Of a DNA stretch of 64,000 bases, positions 24,965 to 33,723 are shown in pieces; position 1 is the first letter of the stretch, and the number at the start of each line of letters is the position of its first letter. A program made the position numbers and the translations under genes. The stretch is taken from positions 1 to 64,000 of the forward strand of contig JACPOA010000064.1 of the NCBI GenBank assembly GCA_016185205.1, written 5' to 3'. The notes beneath the pieces were generated by a model. That model had not been told where the DNA came from. It was given only the letters and a program-made list of their open reading frames with translations, and searched no databases. This DNA is from Hyphomicrobiales bacterium. Its GTDB lineage: Bacteria; Pseudomonadota; Alphaproteobacteria; Rhizobiales; Xanthobacteraceae.

Positions 24965-25846
24965 TCAGCGCCGCGCCACGCGCATCCGCTGTCCGATCAG
25001 CACCGTTGCCACAACGGCGGCAGCAAATAAAATGGTTTCAACATTTATTCGCTCGCCGTTCACCGGCAGCGCGAGCGCCACGATCGCAAACGGTTGCAGC
25101 AGCATAACCTGCCCGACGCGGGCAATGCCGCCGATCGCCAGCGCCGCGTTGAAAACGAAGAACGCCGTGTATTGGCTTACAAAACCGACATAGCCAAGAC
25201 CGGCCCAGGATGAAACCGGCACGCTCGCGATATTGGCCGGCCAGAGCGCAAACGTCGCCAGCGCCGCGAGCGGAAGAAAGATCACGACTTGCCAGGATAT
25301 AACCTCCCATCCAGGCATCCGCGCGGCGAGGTGGCCTGAAAACGTGTATCCGAGCGCGCCGGAGGCGACCGTCCCGAGCAGGAACAGATCACCTGCAGAA
25401 AATGTCTCAACTGCATTCCGTCGAAGCATGAAGGTCAAAACGATCATCGCGCCGATAGCGCTGGCTAGCCAAAAACCAAGACTCGGCCGTTCATGGGCAA
25501 AGATTGCAGCCGCGGCCGCCGTTGTAAGCGGCAGGATACCGAGCACGACACCGCCATGAGCGGCGGGCACCGTCATCATTGCAAGCGCTGCGAACAGTGG
25601 AAACCCAACCACCGTGCACAACGCGGCGACGAACAATTCGAGCCAGAGCGATCGCGGCGGCACACGCCGCCGTAGGACGAGGAGGACAATGAGCCCCGCC
25701 GATCCGGCAAGCGCGGCGCGCGCGACAGTCAGGAACCATGGGTCGAACCCGGATACGGCGAGCCGCGTCGCCGGCAGCGTGCCGGCGAACAGGCACATGC
25801 CGATGAAGCCGAGCAGCAATCCAAGTCTATTGCGGGGAGGGGTCAT
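24965..25846 (-). CDS. EamA/DMT-family transporter (drug/metabolite exporter type)
   Basis: A 293-residue inner-membrane protein with about ten hydrophobic helices arranged as two EamA repeats. The first repeat includes Pro-Ala-Thr-Arg-Leu-Ala and Arg-Ala-Ala-Leu-Ala-Gly; the second begins near Ser-Gly-Ala-Leu-Gly-Tyr-Thr-Phe-Ser-Gly-His. Such proteins export amino acids, purines or other metabolites. The ligand is unknown. It lies downstream of the nsrR gene on the same strand, with about 150 bp between them. Confidence 0.85.
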   Translation of the reverse strand: MTPPRNRLGLLLGFIGMCLFAGTLPATRLAVSGFDPWFLTVARAALAGSAGLIVLLVLRRRVPPRSLWLELFVAALCTVVGFPLFAALAMMTVPAAHGGVVLGILPLTTAAAAAIFAHERPSLGFWLASAIGAMIVLTFMLRRNAVETFSAGDLFLLGTVASGALGYTFSGHLAARMPGWEVISWQVVIFLPLAALATFALWPANIASVPVSSWAGLGYVGFVSQYTAFFVFNAALAIGGIARVGQVMLLQPFAIVALALPVNGERINVETILFAAAVVATVLIGQRMRVARR

Positions 25847-25996
25847 GGGTGGGGCACGTAAGGAGCGCGGCGGTATGGATTGCGGAAGATCAGTACGCTG
25901 GTGGTAATCCCATGGCCCTGATCACTTTCCAGAGTGGCTCTTCGCTCTTCCGCGCGCGAATCTCTGAGGCAAAAAACTCGGCGACGAATTTCATGA

Positions 25997-26473
25997 CTAA
26001 GCCCGTCTGGCAAGGCGTTGTCCCGCCGCCTTGCCGTCCGGTTTAAAGGACAGCAATTTCTGCAGCGGGGCACGCGGACGGACAAGGTCCGCCAAGGTGT
26101 GCCGGTCGAGCGCGGCAAGAAACGCGTCGCGCGCCCCGGAAAGCACACCGCGCAGCGCGCAACTTGGAAAAATTGTGCAGGATGCATCGTCAGGCGCAAA
26201 GCAGGGCACCAGCGCCATGTCGGGTTCGGTGTGCCGCACGACCTCGCCAAGCACGATGTCCTGCGGCCGTCGTGCAAGGCGCAGCCCGCCGCCCTTGCCG
26301 CGCACCGTCTCCACGTACCCCGCAAGGCCGAGTTGATACGCCACCTTCATCAGGTGGTTTTTCGAGATTCCATAGGCCTTGGCGACCTCTGCGATGGTGG
26401 CGAGCTCGTCGCCTTTGAGCGCGAGGAACATCAGTACGCGCAGCGAGAAGTCCGTATAGACCGTCAGTCGCAC
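25997..26473 (-). CDS. nsrR: Rrf2-family nitric oxide-sensing repressor NsrR
   Basis: A 158-residue Rrf2 protein. The winged helix is at about residues 1-70 (Thr-Asp-Phe-Ser-Leu-Arg-Val-Leu-Met-Phe-Leu, Ile-Ser-Lys-Asn-His-Leu-Met-Lys-Val). The iron-sulfur ligands are Cys91, Cys99 and Cys105, in the same region as the three cysteines of Escherichia coli NsrR. I chose GTG 26473, with GGGAGG six bases upstream, because the conserved Arg-Leu-Thr-Tyr-Thr-Asp start follows directly; the frame is open 14 codons further. NsrR holds an Fe-S cluster that NO destroys, relieving repression. The divergent operon contains an NnrS-like gene, consistent with this role. Confidence 0.87.
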   Translation of the reverse strand: MRLTVYTDFSLRVLMFLALKGDELATIAEVAKAYGISKNHLMKVAYQLGLAGYVETVRGKGGGLRLARRPQDIVLGEVVRHTEPDMALVPCFAPDDASCTIFPSCALRGVLSGARDAFLAALDRHTLADLVRPRAPLQKLLSFKPDGKAAGQRLARRA

Positions 26474-26527
26474 CCCGGCCTCCCTGCGTTGCATGGCTGC
26501 TGAGAGCCAGAACATGTATTTAGCATA

Positions 26528-26544
26528 TTGCTTTTCAGAAGCAA
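26528..26544. promoter_or_regulatory. Candidate NsrR operator
   Basis: TTGCTT-TTCAG-AAGCAA is a perfect 6+6 palindrome in the gap between nsrR (start 26473) and the divergent operon (start 26588). Its location fits an operator controlling both promoters. The sequence is not an exact copy of the published NsrR consensus as I remember it, so assignment rests mainly on position. Confidence 0.45.
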
Positions 26545-26587
26545 TCGCCTAAAGTCTCACGATCGGAATTGCTCGCGAGACCGTCCC

Positions 26588-26881
26588 ATGGACGACGACA
26601 TCCTGGCTGCGCTGAAATCGGTCATTGATCCCGAGCTCGGCATTAATATCGTCGATCTAGGGCTCGTTTATGCCGCCGTGCGTAATACGAACGGCATCGA
26701 TATCGCGCTGACCATGACCACGCCCGCCTGTCCGCTCGGTGAGATGATGAGCGAGGAAATCAAGCTGGTGCTGCGCGATCGTTTTCCCGACCTGCCGGAC
26801 GTGCGGGTCGAAATCGTCTGGGATCCGCCGTGGTCGCCCGACCTGATGAGCGAGGAATCGCGACGGCAACTCGGCATGTAA
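26588..26881 (+). CDS. MIP18/PaaD-like metal-sulfur cluster assembly factor (DUF59)
   Basis: A 97-residue protein of the MIP18 (DUF59, SufT/PaaD) family: Val-Ile-Asp-Pro-Glu-Leu-Gly-Ile-Asn-Ile-Val-Asp-Leu-Gly-Leu-Val-Tyr at the start and the Thr-Thr-Pro-Ala-Cys-Pro-Leu motif with the conserved Cys in the middle. These proteins help deliver Fe-S clusters. It starts the operon divergent from nsrR, so it probably repairs clusters damaged by nitric oxide. I use ATG 26588. Confidence 0.88.
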   Translation: MDDDILAALKSVIDPELGINIVDLGLVYAAVRNTNGIDIALTMTTPACPLGEMMSEEIKLVLRDRFPDLPDVRVEIVWDPPWSPDLMSEESRRQLGM

Positions 26882-26930
26882 TCGCGGCCGCACCTGAATA
26901 GTCTTTCGTTGTGTACAAAGAAGGCAAGCA

Positions 26931-27176
26931 ATGAGCAGCGTACAACACTCCGGCTCGGTCATCGATGTCCGCACGATCGTCCCGCGCGAACGGCATCCCC
27001 TGATCTTCAACACGTTCCACGAGCTCGCGCCGGGGCAGGACTTCGTGCTGGTCAACGATCACGACCCGAAGCCGCTCTATTATCATTTCAAGGCCGAGTA
27101 CGACGGCACCTTCACGTGGGATTATCTCGACCAAGGCCCCGATGTCTGGCGCGTCCGCATCAGCCGCACCGCCTAA
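26931..27176 (+). CDS. DUF2249 domain protein
   Basis: An 81-residue single-domain protein. The conserved DUF2249 pattern is visible: Ile-Asp-Val-Arg near the start, His-Pro-Leu-Ile-Phe, Phe-Val-Leu-Val-Asn-Asp-His-Asp-Pro-Lys-Pro-Leu, and a final Trp-Arg-Val-Arg-Ile strand. AAGAAGG lies upstream of the ATG. DUF2249 genes often stand beside nitrite/NO reductase and NnrS genes; the molecular function is not established. It overlaps the next gene by 35 bp. Confidence 0.87.
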   Translation: MSSVQHSGSVIDVRTIVPRERHPLIFNTFHELAPGQDFVLVNDHDPKPLYYHFKAEYDGTFTWDYLDQGPDVWRVRISRTA

Positions 27177-28266
27177 ACCGGGTGGTCCGATCCGTGCACC
27201 GGAGCCATCCGAAAAATGGCGCCGGCTGCGCCTGATTCCGCTCGCGGCCGGCGCGGGGTCGATGCTTGCCGGGCTATGGTTCGGCCTGGCGCGGCTTGGG
27301 CTGATGCTGCCTGGCAGCGAACTCGCGTTGGCCGAGTTCCACGGTGCCCTGATGATCAGCGGGTTTCTCGGCACCGTGATCAGTCTCGAACGCGCGGTGG
27401 CAATTGGGCGATGGTGGGCTTACGCGGCGCCGGCGTTGTCCGCCATCGGCGCGGTCGCGCTCATCGCCGGTGCGCCTGCATTCGTCGGCATTGTCTTTCT
27501 GCTCGCCGGCATCGCCCTTACTGTCAATTCGGGCGCCGTCGTCGTCCGTCAACCTGCGCTGTTCACGATCGTACTCACGGTCGCGGCGGCGTGCTGGGTG
27601 GGCGGAACGCTTGTGTGGATCAAAGGCGCACCAGCGTCCGAGGTCGCCGGATGGTGGCTGGCATTCCTCGTTCTCACCATCGCCGCCGAACGGCTGGAAC
27701 TCAGCCGCTTGCTGTCGCCGCCGCGTTCGAGCCAACTGACGTTCATACTTTCGGCTGCACTGATCATCATCGGAATGGTGCGCGGAGAACTGGCCGGCGA
27801 GGCGGCGTCTTTCAGCGGGGTAGGTCTGCTCGCCGTGACCCTGTGGCTGGTCAGGCATGACATTGCGCTGCGCACGATCCGCTTCTCCGGACAAGCACGC
27901 TTCTCGGCGGCTTGCCTGCTTGCAGGGTACTTTTGGCTCGGATCGGCCGGTCTTCTGCTCCTTGTCGCTCCACCCGGCGCCACCGCCTTTTCCTATGATG
28001 CCGCTGTGCATGCCATCGCGATCGGTTTCGTCTTGTCGATGATTTTCGGGCATGCCCCCATCATCCTGCCCGCGGTAATAGGATTACGGATCCGCTACAG
28101 CGCCGCGGTCTATGGACCGCTTGTCCTTCTACACCTTTCGGTGTTGTTACGCGTCGCAGCCGATCTCTTCGAGCGCGTTGAAATGCGCGCCATCAGCGGC
28201 CCGGTCACGATCATGGCGTTCGCAGGCTATGCGGTCACCCTGGTGATTTCGTCGCGAAAGAAGTGA
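27142..28266 (+). CDS. NnrS-like membrane protein (nitric oxide response)
   Basis: A 374-residue membrane protein with about eleven or twelve hydrophobic helices. It carries the Phe-His-Gly-Ala-Leu-Met-Ile-Ser-Gly-Phe motif early and Val-His-Ala-Ile-Ala-Ile-Gly-Phe with Phe-Gly-His-Ala-Pro-Ile-Ile-Leu-Pro-Ala late, which resemble heme-binding motifs of NnrS. NnrS protects Fe-S enzymes from NO and is a typical NsrR or NnrR target. The basic N-terminus (about 1-28) is unusual. It is the third gene of the NsrR-linked operon. Divergence from classical NnrS is notable, so the name is a family-level call. Confidence 0.75.
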   Translation: MSGASASAAPPKPGGPIRAPEPSEKWRRLRLIPLAAGAGSMLAGLWFGLARLGLMLPGSELALAEFHGALMISGFLGTVISLERAVAIGRWWAYAAPALSAIGAVALIAGAPAFVGIVFLLAGIALTVNSGAVVVRQPALFTIVLTVAAACWVGGTLVWIKGAPASEVAGWWLAFLVLTIAAERLELSRLLSPPRSSQLTFILSAALIIIGMVRGELAGEAASFSGVGLLAVTLWLVRHDIALRTIRFSGQARFSAACLLAGYFWLGSAGLLLLVAPPGATAFSYDAAVHAIAIGFVLSMIFGHAPIILPAVIGLRIRYSAAVYGPLVLLHLSVLLRVAADLFERVEMRAISGPVTIMAFAGYAVTLVISSRKK

Positions 28267-28470
28267 ATCGATCTTAAGCTGGGCCGCTCTTGCTGCGTTG
28301 GAAACAGTAAACGCGCGGAGCAAGCCCTCCGTTCCGCGATGACCGGTCAGCTTCGGGTAGCCGGGCTGCACGGTTAATGCGCTCCGCGGCCGAGGCAGGT
28401 CTGCAACTGGAAAACCGACGAGGCCCGCGAGCCCGCAGTCATTCAGCGACACTCTGTGCCGCGCCGTTCT

Positions 28471-29454
28471 TCAACTGCGGCGGTTGGCGATGAAACGCGC
28501 GGCCGCTTTCAATATGGCGGCGTCTTCGCCAAACGAAGCGATCGCCTTTTCGGCTTTGCCGACAAGCGCTTTAAGCCTTGCACGGGCACCGTCGATACCC
28601 AACAGGCTCACGAACGTCGCCTTGTGCGCCGCCGCGTCTTTGCCGGTCGCCTTGCCGACGGTCGCCGCATCGCCGTCGATATCGAGCAGGTCATCAGCGA
28701 GTTGGAAGGCTTCGCCGATCGCCGAACCGTAGCGCTCAAGCGCCGCGCGCGCATTTCGGTCGGCCTCGCCGAGCAGAGCACCACTCAGGCAGGCAAATTG
28801 CAGAAGCGCACCGGTTTTCATGGACTGCAAGGTCCTGACGTCGCTGAAATCGAGCGGCGTTCCGCCAAACCGGCCTTCGGCCGCGAGATCGAGCATTTGC
28901 CCGCCGGCCATGCCGCCGACGCCTGCGGCTTTGGCAAGCGCGGAAATAAGCTGGACCCTGATGCGAGCATCTTTGTGCACTTGCGGGCGCGACAGGATGT
29001 CGAAGGCGATAGTCAATAGACCGTCGCCCGCCAGGATCGCGGTCGCTTCGTCGAATGCCTTGTGAACCGTCGGGCGTCCGCGCCGCAAGGCATCGTTATC
29101 CATCGCCGGAAGATCGTCGTGCACGAGCGAATAGCAGTGCACGCATTCCAGCGCGGCGGCGACCATGAGGGCATGTCGCCGCGGCACGCCAAACAGCTTC
29201 GCCGTTTCAACGACCAAAAACGGGCGAATCCGCTTGCCGCCGCCGAGGCTCGAATAGCGCATGGCGTCCAGCAGCCGGGCAGGGCGTTGCCGCTCGCCCG
29301 GCGCGGGATCGGCCGCCAACAGACGGTCGAGCAGGGCCTCGGTATCGGCGGCAATCTGATCGAGGCTGCGTTTGAAGGCCTCGGACGGGTCGGTCGGGGA
29401 CACCCGGGGCTTGCCCAACGCCGGCTGGATCAGGCTTTGCGACTGCAAACTCAT
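28471..29454 (-). CDS. ispA: Polyprenyl synthetase, farnesyl diphosphate synthase type
   Basis: A 327-residue trans-prenyltransferase. The first aspartate-rich motif is Asp-Asp-Leu-Pro-Ala-Met-Asp-Asn-Asp (113-121) and the second is Asp-Asp-Leu-Leu-Asp (254-258). The Gly-Gly-Lys-Arg-Ile-Arg-Pro substrate-binding segment is at 72-78. It condenses IPP with DMAPP and GPP. The chain-length region next to the first motif fits bacterial IspA (C15), but a C20 product cannot be excluded. It is divergent from hpnB, so it probably supplies farnesyl diphosphate to the hopanoid genes. Confidence 0.88.
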   Translation of the reverse strand: MSLQSQSLIQPALGKPRVSPTDPSEAFKRSLDQIAADTEALLDRLLAADPAPGERQRPARLLDAMRYSSLGGGKRIRPFLVVETAKLFGVPRRHALMVAAALECVHCYSLVHDDLPAMDNDALRRGRPTVHKAFDEATAILAGDGLLTIAFDILSRPQVHKDARIRVQLISALAKAAGVGGMAGGQMLDLAAEGRFGGTPLDFSDVRTLQSMKTGALLQFACLSGALLGEADRNARAALERYGSAIGEAFQLADDLLDIDGDAATVGKATGKDAAAHKATFVSLLGIDGARARLKALVGKAEKAIASFGEDAAILKAAARFIANRRS

Positions 29455-29596
29455 GGATTGACCCCACGGTTATTCGGCTATTTCCCGCATTTTCAGGTGA
29501 ATTCTCCGACCCGGGAAAAAGTTCCATTGGGGTGGAACCCAATTGTCCCGTCGGATGTTGGGGGATGGGGTAACTGCGATCAGAAGACTTCATCCG

Positions 29597-30745
29597 ATGG
29601 GCAACGTCTTGGCAGCAATCGGCGTGGCGCTGTGGATCTATTTGATCTGCGCCCGCGGCCGATTCTGGCTCTGCCCCGTGCGGGACGGTGCGAGCCTGCC
29701 GCCCCCGGCAATTTGGCCTTCCGTGACCGTCGTCATTCCGGCCCGAAATGAAGCCGACGTGATCGCGGAAAGCGTTAAATCGCTGCTGCGGCAGGATTAT
29801 CCGGGCCCGCTCGCTATCATCGTGGTCGACGACGACAGCGGCGATGGGACGGCGGCGGTAGCGGCGGCTGCGGCGGTTGCGGGCGGCAATCACCAGATGA
29901 CGGTGGTGGCGAGCCATGGGCCGCCTGCCGGCTGGACCGGTAAGCTGTGGGCGCTCAAACAGGGCATTGCAGCCGCCGAGGCGTCGCGGCCCGATCTCCT
30001 AATGTTGACCGACGCCGATATCGCGCATGCGCCAGACACGGTATCCTGGCTGGTGGCGCAATCCTCGGCTGGCGGTTTCGTGCTGACCTCGCTGATGGCG
30101 AAGCTGCGGTGCCGCAGCCTCGCCGAGCGCAGCCATGTGCCGGCCTTTGTCTATTTTTTCCAGATGCTCTTCCCGTTCCCCTGGGTTTGCCGGCCCGAGT
30201 CCAGGACGGCGGCGGCTGCCGGCGGCTGCATGCTGATCCGGGCCGACGCGCTGCGCAGTGCCGGCGGCATCGACAGCATTCGTGCCGCCTTGATCGACGA
30301 TTGTTCGTTGGCTGCGAGGCTGAAGGCGGTCGGTCCAATCTGGCTTGGCCTGACGGACCGCGTTCGCAGCATCCGTCCCTACGAGACATTTGCCGATGTC
30401 AAAGCGATGATCGCGCGATCCGCCTACGCACAGCTTGGCTATTCGCCGCTGCTGCTGGCAGCGACCACCGCCGGCATGGCGATCACGTTTCTGGTGCCGC
30501 CATGGCTCGCGATCTTTGCATCCGGCCCGGCGCAATATCTCGGATTGGCCGTATGGCTGGCGATGGCGGCGTCATTGCAGCCGATGTTGCGGTTCTATCG
30601 ACTGTCGCCGCTGTGGGGCGTCGCGCTCCCCGCCATCGCTTTTCTCTATGCGCTTTATACACTCGAGTCCGCCTATCAGCATTGGCGGCGGCGCGGCGGC
30701 CAGTGGAAGGGACGCGTTCACATCAATGCGCCGAGCTTGCCATGA
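29597..30745 (+). CDS. hpnB: Hopanoid-associated glycosyltransferase HpnB
   Basis: A 382-residue family-2 glycosyltransferase-like protein. An N-terminal membrane helix (about 2-17) is followed by the catalytic domain (Val-Val-Ile-Pro-Ala-Arg-Asn-Glu-Ala, then Val-Val-Asp-Asp-Asp-Ser-Gly-Asp-Gly and Leu-Thr-Asp-Ala-Asp-Ile) and C-terminal helices. The start Met-Gly-Asn-Val at 29597 best matches the family; the frame is open to 29543. The precise HpnB reaction is not settled. It opens a chain of five overlapping genes, hpnB-C-D-E-shc. Confidence 0.88.
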   Translation: MGNVLAAIGVALWIYLICARGRFWLCPVRDGASLPPPAIWPSVTVVIPARNEADVIAESVKSLLRQDYPGPLAIIVVDDDSGDGTAAVAAAAAVAGGNHQMTVVASHGPPAGWTGKLWALKQGIAAAEASRPDLLMLTDADIAHAPDTVSWLVAQSSAGGFVLTSLMAKLRCRSLAERSHVPAFVYFFQMLFPFPWVCRPESRTAAAAGGCMLIRADALRSAGGIDSIRAALIDDCSLAARLKAVGPIWLGLTDRVRSIRPYETFADVKAMIARSAYAQLGYSPLLLAATTAGMAITFLVPPWLAIFASGPAQYLGLAVWLAMAASLQPMLRFYRLSPLWGVALPAIAFLYALYTLESAYQHWRRRGGQWKGRVHINAPSLP

Positions 30746-31620
30746 CCGGCAGCGCCCAGCTTCGGTCAGGCAAAGGCGCTCGCGACGAGAATTTTCCCGT
30801 CGCGTCCCGGCTGATCAAACGCCAACATCGGCCCGTCATCCTCGCGTTCTATGACTTCGTTCGTACCGCCGACGATATTGCCGATCATCGGACCCTTGGC
30901 AGTGACGAAAAGCTCGCCAGGCTCGATCGCCTCGAAGCGAGCCTGCTGGGCAGTGGAGGCGATGAGGCGGAAGGGCTCGCGCTACGTGCGATGCTGGAGC
31001 GCCGTGGTTTGTCGCCTCGGCATGCGCAGGATCTGCTGTACGCGTTCCGGCAGGACGTCAGCAAACGCCGCTATGCCAACTGGGATGAGCTGATCGATTA
31101 TTGCGCTTATTCGGCGATGCCGGTCGGCCGCTTCGTGCTCGATGTGCATGGTGAGCAGCGCAACACCTGGCCGGCTTCGGACGCGCTGTGTGCTGCCTTG
31201 CAGATCATCAATCATCTGCAGGACTGTGCGGCCGACTACCGGAATCTCGATCGGGTCTATATCCCGCTCGATGCGCTGGCGGCCAGGCGGCTCTCGGTCG
31301 AAGCGCTCGCCGACAAGCAGGCTGGTCCGGCATTGCGCGATTGCCTGCACACACTCGCGATCCGTACCGCCGGTTTGTTCGAACGGAGCCGGGGATTGCC
31401 GGCGAGCGTGAGCGATACGCGGCTCGCGGTCGAGATTTCCGTCATCCAGGCGCTGGCCAGCCGGCTGCTCGAGATTTTGCAGGTCCGCGATCCTTTAAGC
31501 GAACCCGTGCATCTGAGCAGAGCCACAGCTTTTGCAACCGCCGCGAATGGCGCCGCGCGCGGCCTGCTGCGCCGGCTGCTGCGAACATCGACGCCCGCAC
31601 AAAGGTATCAAACGCCATGA
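30742..31620 (+). CDS. hpnC: Squalene synthase HpnC (hydroxysqualene synthase)
   Basis: A 292-residue trans-isoprenyl synthase of the squalene/phytoene family. The first Asp-rich motif is Thr-Ala-Asp-Asp-Ile-Ala-Asp-His, and the second region reads His-Leu-Gln-Asp-Cys-Ala-Ala-Asp-Tyr. In the known HpnCDE pathway HpnD makes presqualene diphosphate and HpnC converts it to hydroxysqualene. ATG 30742 overlaps the hpnB stop, and its own TGA overlaps the hpnD start (ATGA). Confidence 0.92.
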   Translation: MTGSAQLRSGKGARDENFPVASRLIKRQHRPVILAFYDFVRTADDIADHRTLGSDEKLARLDRLEASLLGSGGDEAEGLALRAMLERRGLSPRHAQDLLYAFRQDVSKRRYANWDELIDYCAYSAMPVGRFVLDVHGEQRNTWPASDALCAALQIINHLQDCAADYRNLDRVYIPLDALAARRLSVEALADKQAGPALRDCLHTLAIRTAGLFERSRGLPASVSDTRLAVEISVIQALASRLLEILQVRDPLSEPVHLSRATAFATAANGAARGLLRRLLRTSTPAQRYQTP

Positions 31621-32465
31621 GTATTCAGATGCCCCACCTGCTGGAAAGAAATTCCGCCGCCGCCAGCCGCGCCGGCGGCAGCTCGTTCTATCTCGCCATG
31701 CGGATCCTCGGTCGCCAGCAACGGGAGGCGATGTTCGAGGTCTACTCATTCTGCCGCGCGGTCGATGACATCGCCGACAGCGATGCGCTGCGCCACTGGC
31801 GACTGGCCCGGCTTGCCGATTGGCGGGAAGATATCGACGCACTTTATTCAGGACGCATCCCGACCGGACTGGAGGGCCTTGCCCAAGCCATCGATCGTTT
31901 TTCCCTAGGCAAGGGCGATTTCCTTGACCTGATCGACGGCATGGAAATGGACGCGGCCGCGGATATCCGCGCTCCCGATTTTGCGCTGCTCGACCTCTAT
32001 TGCGACCGCGTCGCCTGCGCGGTCGGGCGCCTGTCCGTGCGCATTTTCGGAATGAACGACGACGACGGGAAAGCGCTCGCGCATCATCTCGGGCGAGCGC
32101 TGCAACTCACCAATATTCTGCGCGACATCGACGAAGACGCGGCCATTGGCCGTCTCTATCTGCCGCGGGAAGCGTTGCACCTGGCCGACATCGGCACCAG
32201 CGACCCGCAATCCGCCATATCGCTTCCGCGTGTCGGTGTGGCGTGCGCTTTCGTTGCCGATCGCGCGCGCGATCACTTCGCCAAATCCGATCAGATCATG
32301 TCCCGCTGCCCGCGCCATGTCGTGCGGGCGCCAAAAATCATGGCAGAAGTGTACCGGGAGATGCTTGAGGAAATGGTGACGCGCGGCTGGTCGTGGCCGC
32401 GCCACCGCGTTCACGTCCCGAAATCGCATTTGTTATGGATTGCGTTGCGGCATGCCTTCGTCTGA
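31617..32465 (+). CDS. hpnD: Presqualene diphosphate synthase HpnD
   Basis: A 282-residue squalene/phytoene synthase family member. Motifs are Arg-Ala-Val-Asp-Asp-Ile-Ala-Asp (first) and Gln-Leu-Thr-Asn-Ile-Leu-Arg-Asp-Ile-Asp-Glu-Asp (second), plus Tyr-Cys-Asp-Arg-Val-Ala. The enzyme joins two farnesyl diphosphates into presqualene diphosphate. The start at 31617 is coupled to hpnC by ATGA. Its 3' end overlaps hpnE by 14 bp. Confidence 0.93.
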   Translation: MSIQMPHLLERNSAAASRAGGSSFYLAMRILGRQQREAMFEVYSFCRAVDDIADSDALRHWRLARLADWREDIDALYSGRIPTGLEGLAQAIDRFSLGKGDFLDLIDGMEMDAAADIRAPDFALLDLYCDRVACAVGRLSVRIFGMNDDDGKALAHHLGRALQLTNILRDIDEDAAIGRLYLPREALHLADIGTSDPQSAISLPRVGVACAFVADRARDHFAKSDQIMSRCPRHVVRAPKIMAEVYREMLEEMVTRGWSWPRHRVHVPKSHLLWIALRHAFV

Positions 32466-33723
32466 TTCAGGGACGGTTCATATCGTCGGCGCCGGCCTGG
32501 CGGGCCTTGCCGCCGCCGTTCGATTGAGCGACACGCAGCGCTCGATCGTCATTCATGAAGCGACGACGCAACCCGGCGGACGATGCCGGTCGTATCGCGA
32601 CCAGGCCACAGGCATGCTGATCGACAACGGCACGCATTTGGTGCTTTCGGGCAATCACGCGGCGCTGTCATTTGCCAAGACGATCGGCTCCGAGCAGCAA
32701 TTGCAGGGCCCGGCCGAGGCCGAATACCCATTTGTCGATCTTGCCGCCGATGCGCGGTGGACGCTGCGGTTCAGCGAGGGCCGGATCCCCTGGTGGGTGT
32801 TCGATAAAGACCGGCGCGTGCCGCAGACCGGTGCCATCGATTATCTGCCGCTGGCGCGTCTGGCATGGACCGCCGCCGACAAACCGATCGGACAGGTGAT
32901 GAATTGTACCGGTCCGATGTACGAACGCTTCATGGGGCCGTTTCTGCGCGCGGCGCTGAACATCGCGCCGCGCGATGGATCGTCCAGACTGGCGGGAGCG
33001 CTGGTGCGCGAAACGCTTGCCCGCGGCGGCAGGGCCTGCCGGCCATTGCTGGCGGGCGACGGTATCGGCAACGTGTTCGTCGAACCTGCGGTTCGCTATC
33101 TGCAAGGCCGCGGCGTTTCGATCATGTTTGAAGACGAGTTGCTCGGCCTGCACTTTTCCGGCCGCCATATATCGCGGGCCGATTTCAAGAGCGGACCCGT
33201 CACGCTTGCTCACGATGACGCGGTCATCCTGGCGGTGCCGCCCTATGTGGCCGCGGCATTGCTGCCCGCCTTGCAGACACCAACGCTATTCCGCGGAATT
33301 GTGAACGCGCATTTTCGCGTCGACCCGCCCAGTCAATTGCCGCCGATGCTGGGCGTCATCAACGGCACCTGCGAGTGGATATTCGCGCATCCGGGCCGCA
33401 TCTCGGTCACCATCAGCGATGCCGGCCGGTTGTTCGACATGCCGCGGGCGGCGCTCGCGCAGACCATTTGGCGCGAGGTTGCCGCAGTCGCGCGCCTTCC
33501 GGAAACCTTGCCGCCTTGGCAGCTCGTGCGCGAGCGGCGTGCTACATTTGCAGCAACGCCCGAGCAGAATGCCCTGCGTCCCGCGGCCGAGACAGCCTGG
33601 AGCAATCTTATTCTGGCCGGCGATTGGACCGCGACCGGCCTGCCGGCGACGCTCGAAAGCGCCGTCCGCTCGGGCTATCGCGCGGCCGATCTGATCGGTC
33701 ATTCGCTACGAGCCGCCGCATGA
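32452..33723 (+). CDS. hpnE: Squalene-forming FAD-dependent oxidoreductase HpnE
   Basis: A 423-residue flavoprotein of the amine oxidase/phytoene desaturase group. The dinucleotide-binding fold is at the N-terminus (Val-His-Ile-Val-Gly-Ala-Gly-Leu-Ala-Gly-Leu), followed by Pro-Gly-Gly-Arg-Cys, and a C-terminal Ala-Gly-Asp-Trp-Thr-Ala-Thr-Gly-Leu-Pro-Ala-Thr-Leu-Glu-Ser FAD motif. HpnE reduces hydroxysqualene to squalene. I use ATG 32452, which overlaps hpnD; its TGA overlaps the shc ATG. Confidence 0.92.
   Translation: MPSSDSGTVHIVGAGLAGLAAAVRLSDTQRSIVIHEATTQPGGRCRSYRDQATGMLIDNGTHLVLSGNHAALSFAKTIGSEQQLQGPAEAEYPFVDLAADARWTLRFSEGRIPWWVFDKDRRVPQTGAIDYLPLARLAWTAADKPIGQVMNCTGPMYERFMGPFLRAALNIAPRDGSSRLAGALVRETLARGGRACRPLLAGDGIGNVFVEPAVRYLQGRGVSIMFEDELLGLHFSGRHISRADFKSGPVTLAHDDAVILAVPPYVAAALLPALQTPTLFRGIVNAHFRVDPPSQLPPMLGVINGTCEWIFAHPGRISVTISDAGRLFDMPRAALAQTIWREVAAVARLPETLPPWQLVRERRATFAATPEQNALRPAAETAWSNLILAGDWTATGLPATLESAVRSGYRAADLIGHSLRAAA

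Noticed and set aside
28267-28470. Possible small gene or RNA between the NnrS-like gene and ispA
   Set aside because: No start with a ribosome-binding site, no stable fold and no known motif were found.
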